Assembly: GCF_016806065.1 (NCBI RefSeq)
Contig: NZ_CP032405.1
Coordinates: 3,562,001-3,626,000, forward strand
DNA length: 64,000 nucleotides
Reading direction: 5' to 3'
Origin: Rhizobium rosettiformans
GTDB lineage: Bacteria; Pseudomonadota; Alphaproteobacteria; Rhizobiales; Rhizobiaceae
In this document: positions 58,924-64,000 of the stretch, piece after piece
How the letters are laid out: each line of letters begins with the position of its first letter
Position numbering within the stretch: the first letter of the stretch is position 1
Made by a program: the position numbers and the translations under genes
Notes under the pieces: generated by a model
Told to the model about the DNA's origin: nothing
Database searches by the model: none
The model's input: the letters and a program-made list of their open reading frames with translations, nothing else

Positions 58924-60933
58924 ATGTGGTTAAACGAGAGCCGAAGCGGCGGAACAGTGCCGGCAGTGCTGCAAGCCCAGGTGGCGGACATCGCCGACGG
59001 CTATCGCTCCACACTCGTCCTGAACCTCATTACGCTGACCGTCTGCCTCTTCATCCTGCACCTGCACAATGAGGCCGGCTGGACAAACTTCGCCTGGTAT
59101 CTCGTCGCGATCACCGTCATCGCCATGCGCGCCTATGCCTTGAACGCTCTTCGCCGACGCGGCAAGCTGATCTCGGCACCGCAGGACAGCCTGACCATTC
59201 TTTCACTCGGCGCACTCACGCTGGGGGTGGTCTGGGCCGCCCTGCCATGGACAATCACCGACTTCGAACCGCTCGGCCGGCATGCCCCGCTCTTCCTGCT
59301 GATGGGCGGCATGGCGGCGGGCTCGGTTATCAAGCAGATCGGCTACACGCCACTAGCCCTGAGTTATTCCATCCCGATCCTGCTTTCCCTGATGGTCAAC
59401 CTGATCAGCAATTGGCAGCCCAATGATGTATTGCTTGGCCTCTGCCTCAGCCTGCTGATCTTCGTTTTCATCCGCCGCAGCCTCTGGGCAGAGCGGATGT
59501 TCGTCAGCAGCCAGGTCGCCCGCCATGAGGCGACCACACTCGCGGACAGCCTGACCCGTGCCAACAGCGACATTCTTCGTCAGAACTCCCGTCTGGAGGC
59601 CCTGGCGAACCGCGACACCCTGACCGGCCTCGCCAACCGCATGTTCTTTCACGGGCGCCTCGCCGGCGACATTGCCAGGGCCGCCGTCGTCAAGGAGCAG
59701 GTCGCCCTGCTGATCTTCGACGTCGAGCGCTTCCAGTCGATCAACGACACGCTCGGCCACAGCGCCGGCGACGCCCTGCTGCGTGAGATCGCGAACCGTC
59801 TTTCCTCGATCGTCGAGGACGGCAGCCTGATTGCGCGCCTCGGGGGCGATGAATTTGCCGTGGTCGTCAGCGGTCCGGACGCCCTGCATCGCGCCCGTAC
59901 CCATGCAGCCGCCGTGCTCGAGGCAAGCCGCCGGCCGATCCACTGGCACCAGCGCCAGGCCGTCGTCGGACTGAGCGTCGGCCTCGCCGCCTATCCCGAT
60001 CACGCATGCAATGCCGAAGAACTGCTCGCCTGCGCAGACATGGCGCTCTACGACGCCAAGCGCACCGATCGCCGCCAGTTGCGGGAGTTCGACCCGGATC
60101 TCCGCCGCAATGCCGAGCGCAAGCGCATCATCGAGCAGGACCTCGACCGCGCCATCCAGAGTGGCGCCATCGGCGCCTGGTTCCAGCCCCAGGTCGACCT
60201 GACCACACGCCGGATCACCGGCTTCGAGGCGCTGGTCCGCTGGCAGCATCCGCAGCTCGGCTTCGTGTCACCGCCGGAAATCGTCAACGCCGCACGCACG
60301 GTGCATCTGTCCGAACAACTGACCGCGAGCATCGCCCGCGATGCCTGCCTGCTCGCCCGCCGCCTGCCCGAATTCGGCCTCGGCGATGTCACGGTGGCGC
60401 TGAACGTCTCGCCGCGCGAATTTGCGCTCTATTCCGTGCCTTGCATGCTGCAGCGCGTCACCAGCGCCCATGGCGTGGCGTCGTCGGCACTTGAGATCGA
60501 GATCACCGAGGAAGCCATCCTCGATCCCGCCCTGGCAGACGAACAGTTGAAGCAGCTCGAACAGGACGGCTACAAGCTCGCCGTCGACGATTTCGGCATG
60601 GGCCACTCGTCCCTCGCCTATCTCATCGGCCTGAAGGTCGATCGCCTGAAGATCGACCGAAGCTTCGTCAAGGACGTCGCCCGCAGCGAGACCAACCAGA
60701 AACTGATCTCGGCCATGATCAGCCTCGGCCAGTCCCTGTCCCTCGACATCGTCGTTGAAGGTGTAGAGACACCCGAAGACGCCGCCATCCTCGCCCGCCT
60801 CGGCTGCAGCATCGCCCAGGGCTACCTCTTCGCCCGCCCCATGCCTGCAAACGCCCTCGACACCTGGATCGCCGACCACCAGCCGACCGCGCTCAAGCGC
60901 AAGACCCGGTCAAAACATCTGTCGGTGGCGTGA
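58924..60933 (+). CDS. Membrane-bound GGDEF-EAL protein (c-di-GMP turnover)
   Basis: About 669 residues. The N-terminal membrane sensor has about six hydrophobic segments to residue 190. The GGDEF domain has its motif at residues 307-311 and looks catalytically intact (LGGDEF, RDTLTGLANR), but no RxxD inhibitory site is visible just before it. The EAL domain has E435-A-L, NVSPREF, EITEEAI, DDFGMGHSS and VVEGVET, so the phosphodiesterase residues are complete. ATG 58924 is preferred over an in-frame ATG at 58891 and a TTG at 58882. Confidence 0.93.
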   Translation: MWLNESRSGGTVPAVLQAQVADIADGYRSTLVLNLITLTVCLFILHLHNEAGWTNFAWYLVAITVIAMRAYALNALRRRGKLISAPQDSLTILSLGALTLGVVWAALPWTITDFEPLGRHAPLFLLMGGMAAGSVIKQIGYTPLALSYSIPILLSLMVNLISNWQPNDVLLGLCLSLLIFVFIRRSLWAERMFVSSQVARHEATTLADSLTRANSDILRQNSRLEALANRDTLTGLANRMFFHGRLAGDIARAAVVKEQVALLIFDVERFQSINDTLGHSAGDALLREIANRLSSIVEDGSLIARLGGDEFAVVVSGPDALHRARTHAAAVLEASRRPIHWHQRQAVVGLSVGLAAYPDHACNAEELLACADMALYDAKRTDRRQLREFDPDLRRNAERKRIIEQDLDRAIQSGAIGAWFQPQVDLTTRRITGFEALVRWQHPQLGFVSPPEIVNAARTVHLSEQLTASIARDACLLARRLPEFGLGDVTVALNVSPREFALYSVPCMLQRVTSAHGVASSALEIEITEEAILDPALADEQLKQLEQDGYKLAVDDFGMGHSSLAYLIGLKVDRLKIDRSFVKDVARSETNQKLISAMISLGQSLSLDIVVEGVETPEDAAILARLGCSIAQGYLFARPMPANALDTWIADHQPTALKRKTRSKHLSVA

Positions 60934-61127
60934 GGGGCCGACACCCGGCCCTCATCCATACGCTCGGAACGATCAAGATGCGCGTAAGCCGGCCGCATCG
61001 GCGGGACTGACGCCCTTTCCCTCCTGCCACCACGCTGGCAAGAACCGCCTCTCCCCGTTGCGTTTTCGTTCTGATTATCCCGGCCCGGCCCCTTCCCTTT
61101 GCCGGCGCGCTTCTCCATATTCCGGCC

Positions 61128-64000
61128 ATGGCCAAGTCTCCCAAATCCTCCACCCCCTCTGATAGTTTCGAGGAAGCCCCGCAGACCGCATTCGAAGGCG
61201 CGCCGCTGTCCGGCTCGGTTTCGGATTGGGTCAAGCAATTGGAGGCGGAAGCGGAAGCTTCGACCGTCGAGACCCAGCGCGAACTCGCCTCGAAAGCCGG
61301 CAAGCACCGCAAGAAGATCGAGATCGAGGCCCGCCGCCATGCGGAGAAGGTGGCGCTGGAAAAGGCGAAGCCAACAACCGCCAAGAACACCACCTCGACC
61401 AAGACCTCTCGCGGCGTCTCGATCGGCGCCTCCTCCGATCCCGCCACCCGCGCCGCCGCCGGCCTCAACCCGGTGGCTGGCATGGACATGTCGCTGGAAG
61501 ACGCCCAGTCCCTCGCCCCCGGCGCCGTCACGGCAACCGTCGAGGCGCTCTCCGCCCTGATCGAAAGCGGCAATCCGCTGTTCAAGAACGGCGAACTCTG
61601 GATGCCGCATCGCCCGGCCCGCCCGGCGAAATCCGAAGGCGGCGTCAAGATCCGCATGGCCTCCGACTTCGAGCCCGCCGGCGACCAGCCGACCGCCATC
61701 AAGGACCTCGTCGAGGGCCTCTCGAATGACGACCGCACCCAGGTCCTGCTCGGCGTCACCGGCTCGGGTAAGACCTTCACCATGGCCAAGGTGATCGAGG
61801 CCACCCAGCGCCCCGCCGTCATCCTCGCGCCGAACAAGACGCTGGCGGCCCAGCTCTATTCCGAGTTCAAGAACTTCTTCCCCGACAACGCGGTCGAATA
61901 TTTCGTCTCCTATTACGACTACTACCAGCCGGAAGCCTATGTGCCGCGCTCGGATACCTTCATCGAAAAGGAATCGTCGATCAACGAACAGATCGACCGC
62001 ATGCGCCACGCCGCCACCCGCGCCATCCTCGAGCGCGACGACTGCATCATCGTCGCCTCCGTCTCCTGCATCTATGGTATCGGCTCGGTCGAAACCTACA
62101 CCGCCATGACCTTCCAGATGTCGGTCGGCGACCGCATCGACCAGCGCCAGCTCCTGGCCGACCTCGTCGCCCAGCAATACAAGCGCCAGGACATCAACTT
62201 CGTCCGCGGCTCCTTCCGCGTCCGTGGCGACACGATCGAACTCTTCCCCGCCCACCTGGAAGATGCCGCCTGGCGCATCACGCTGTTCGGCGACGAGATC
62301 GAGAGCATCACCGAATTCGACCCGCTCACCGGCAAGAAGACCGGCGAGATGAAGTCGGTGAAGATCTACGCCAACAGCCACTATGTGACGCCGAGGCCCG
62401 CCCTCAACGGCGCGATCAAGTCGATCAAGGAGGAGCTGAAAATGCGCCTCGCCGAGCTGGAAAAGGGCGGTCGCTTGCTCGAAGCCCAGCGCCTGGAACA
62501 GCGGACGAAATACGATATCGAAATGCTCGAGGCCACCGGCTCCTGCGCCGGCATCGAGAACTATTCGCGCTATCTCACCGGCCGCAAGCCCGGCGAGCCG
62601 CCGCCGACGCTGTTCGAATACATCCCCGACAACGCCCTGCTCTTCATCGACGAAAGCCATGTCTCGGTCTCGCAGATCGGCGGCATGTATCGCGGCGACT
62701 TCCGCCGCAAGGCAACGCTTGCCGAATACGGCTTCCGCCTGCCCTCCTGCATGGACAACCGGCCGCTGCGCTTCGAGGAATGGGACGCCATGCGCCCCCA
62801 GACCGTCGCCGTCTCCGCCACCCCCGGCAGATGGGAAATGGAAGAATCCGGCGGCGTCTTTGCCGAACAGGTCATCCGCCCCACAGGCCTTATCGACCCG
62901 CCGGTCGAAATCCGCCCGGCCAAATCCCAGGTCGACGACGTGCTCGGCGAAATCCGCGAAACGGCGCTCAAGGGCTACCGCACCCTCGTCACCGTGCTCA
63001 CCAAGCGCATGGCCGAAGACCTCACCGAATACCTGCATGAGCAGGGCGTGCGCGTCCGCTACATGCATTCCGACATCGACACGCTGGAGCGCATCGAGAT
63101 CATCCGCGATCTGCGCCTCGGCGCCTTCGACGTGCTCGTCGGCATCAACCTGCTGCGCGAAGGCCTCGACATTCCCGAATGCGGCTTCGTCGCCATCCTC
63201 GATGCCGACAAGGAAGGCTTCCTCCGCTCCGAAACCTCGCTGGTCCAGACCATCGGCCGCGCCGCGCGAAACGTCGACGGCAAGGTCATCCTCTATGCCG
63301 ACCAGATCACCGGCTCGATGCAGCGCGCCATGGACGAGACGTCCCGCCGCCGCGAAAAGCAGATGGCCTACAACACCGAACACGGCATCACGCCGGAGTC
63401 CGTCAAGGCCCGCATTTCCGACATTCTCGACTCGGTCTACGAGCGCGACCACGTCCGCGCCGATATCTCCGGCGTCTCCGGCAAGGGCTTCGCCGATGGC
63501 GGCCACCTCGTCGGCAACAACCTCCAGGCCCATCTCAACGCGCTGGAAAAAGACATGCGCAACGCCGCCGCCGACCTCGACTTCGAAAAGGCCGCCCGCC
63601 TGCGCGACGAAATCAAACGCCTCAAGGCCGTCGAACTCGCCGCCATGGACGACCCGATCGCCAGGCAGGAGGCAAAGGCGGTGGAAGGTGGCAAGGGCCG
63701 CAACGCCAGCGGCCCACTCTCCCCCCCTGTGGGGGAGATGTCGCCGCAGGCGACAGAGGGGGGTACCCCGAACTCAGCGCCCCCCCGCATCTCCCCCTCC
63801 GGCCGCAACAAATCCGGCGCCCCGGAAGGCAAGGGCAGCTATTTCTCCAAACCCAGCCTCGACGACATGGGCCCCGGCACAGACGCCACCGTCCCCATGC
63901 CGAAGGGCACCGCCGAGCAGTCTTATTTCCGCAAGAACACCCTCGACGAAATGACCGTCGGCCGCACCGAAAAACCGGTGGCTGGAAAGCTCCCTGAGAA
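61128..64000 (+). CDS. uvrB: Excinuclease ABC subunit UvrB (3' end outside the window)
   Basis: The frame runs from ATG 61128 to the right edge, 957 codons without a stop. UvrB unwinds and verifies damaged DNA for UvrC. Residues 1-170 are an extension rich in Ala, Glu and Lys, seen in rhizobial UvrB. Walker A GVTGSGKT is at about residues 209-216, the beta-hairpin [12 protein letters not shown] follows, then FIDESH and the UVR motif ([23 protein letters not shown], near residue 810). The tail contains a translated palindromic repeat at 63717-63765 and then two SYFxK repeats ([24 protein letters not shown]). Confidence 0.97.
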   Translation, partial: MAKSPKSSTPSDSFEEAPQTAFEGAPLSGSVSDWVKQLEAEAEASTVETQRELASKAGKHRKKIEIEARRHAEKVALEKAKPTTAKNTTSTKTSRGVSIGASSDPATRAAAGLNPVAGMDMSLEDAQSLAPGAVTATVEALSALIESGNPLFKNGELWMPHRPARPAKSEGGVKIRMASDFEPAGDQPTAIKDLVEGLSNDDRTQVLLGVTGSGKTFTMAKVIEATQRPAVILAPNKTLAAQLYSEFKNFFPDNAVEYFVSYYDYYQPEAYVPRSDTFIEKESSINEQIDRMRHAATRAILERDDCIIVASVSCIYGIGSVETYTAMTFQMSVGDRIDQRQLLADLVAQQYKRQDINFVRGSFRVRGDTIELFPAHLEDAAWRITLFGDEIESITEFDPLTGKKTGEMKSVKIYANSHYVTPRPALNGAIKSIKEELKMRLAELEKGGRLLEAQRLEQRTKYDIEMLEATGSCAGIENYSRYLTGRKPGEPPPTLFEYIPDNALLFIDESHVSVSQIGGMYRGDFRRKATLAEYGFRLPSCMDNRPLRFEEWDAMRPQTVAVSATPGRWEMEESGGVFAEQVIRPTGLIDPPVEIRPAKSQVDDVLGEIRETALKGYRTLVTVLTKRMAEDLTEYLHEQGVRVRYMHSDIDTLERIEIIRDLRLGAFDVLVGINLLREGLDIPECGFVAILDADKEGFLRSETSLVQTIGRAARNVDGKVILYADQITGSMQRAMDETSRRREKQMAYNTEHGITPESVKARISDILDSVYERDHVRADISGVSGKGFADGGHLVGNNLQAHLNALEKDMRNAAADLDFEKAARLRDEIKRLKAVELAAMDDPIARQEAKAVEGGKGRNASGPLSPPVGEMSPQATEGGTPNSAPPRISPSGRNKSGAPEGKGSYFSKPSLDDMGPGTDATVPMPKGTAEQSYFRKNTLDEMTVGRTEKPVAGKLPE
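63717..63765. repeat. Rhizobial G/C-rich palindromic repeat, copy C, inside uvrB
   Basis: CTCTCCCCCCC-TGT-GGGGGAGATG, TCGCC-GCA-GGCGA and AGAGGGGGGTA match the layout of copy A, with identical ends. It is read in frame as [17 protein letters not shown] within the UvrB C-terminal linker, after the UVR motif, so it does not break the protein. Confidence 0.85.

Noticed and set aside
60822..63533. A 903-codon open frame antisense to uvrB and the GGDEF-EAL end
   Set aside because: It spans two genuine genes and their intergenic region, and its Gly/Asp/Val-rich translation is the complement of their codon bias.

Overview
The window is a high-GC chromosomal segment of an alphaproteobacterium, most likely of the family Rhizobiaceae (Rhizobium/Agrobacterium group). 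Pointers are a phosphatidylcholine synthase of the rhizobial Pcs type, an ExoD-family protein, BMP-type ABC transporter genes, a UvrB with a long N-terminal extension, and short G/C-rich palindromic repeats of the type scattered through rhizobial genomes. No rRNA, insertion sequence, CRISPR array or prophage was seen; there is one tRNA (Lys, anticodon TTT).

Layout. 1-9 kb: end of a peptide-binding protein gene, a FrnE-like thiol oxidoreductase, a DMT exporter, then DNA repair (mfd and recG, divergent, with sdhE). 9-13 kb: amino-sugar synthesis (glmS, glmU) and a FadR-type regulator. 13-18 kb: a four-gene nucleoside/BMP-type ABC importer. 18-22 kb: pcs, a UbiH-like hydroxylase, an AEC transporter, ccdA and tRNA-Lys. 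22-28 kb: an orphan membrane protein, a MacAB-like efflux set, a secreted phosphodiester glycosidase-like protein and an Fe-S protein.

28-40 kb is the most distinctive part: a corrinoid-dependent methyl-transfer pathway in what is presumably an aerobe. It holds a non-pyrrolysine MttB-family methyltransferase, its corrinoid protein, a DUF1638 protein, a 'virulence factor' domain protein, a MetV-like Zn/Fe-S protein, methylenetetrahydrofolate reductase, a methyl-THF:corrinoid methyltransferase and an ASKHA/RACo-type activase. The inferred flow is methylated amine (substrate unknown) to Co(I) corrinoid, to methyl-THF, to methylene-THF, with the activase rescuing oxidised Co(II). Three of the proteins carry Arg/Gly-rich tails. 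A BrnT/BrnA toxin-antitoxin pair sits between the last two pathway genes, and two entericidin-like lipoprotein genes flank the DUF1638 gene.

40-64 kb is a mosaic: a lone KAP-family P-loop NTPase of visibly lower GC, a TetR/NAD(P)H oxidoreductase pair with twin operators, a MocR/flavin-binding protein pair, a LysR gene beside two DUF1127-like small genes, a GlxA-type AraC regulator, an orphan 617-residue protein of lower GC, a TauE/SafE permease, a lipoprotein, a Cache chemoreceptor, two thioesterases, an XRE/MmyB-type regulator, a GGDEF-EAL protein, and uvrB, which runs off the right edge and carries a rhizobial palindromic repeat translated in frame.
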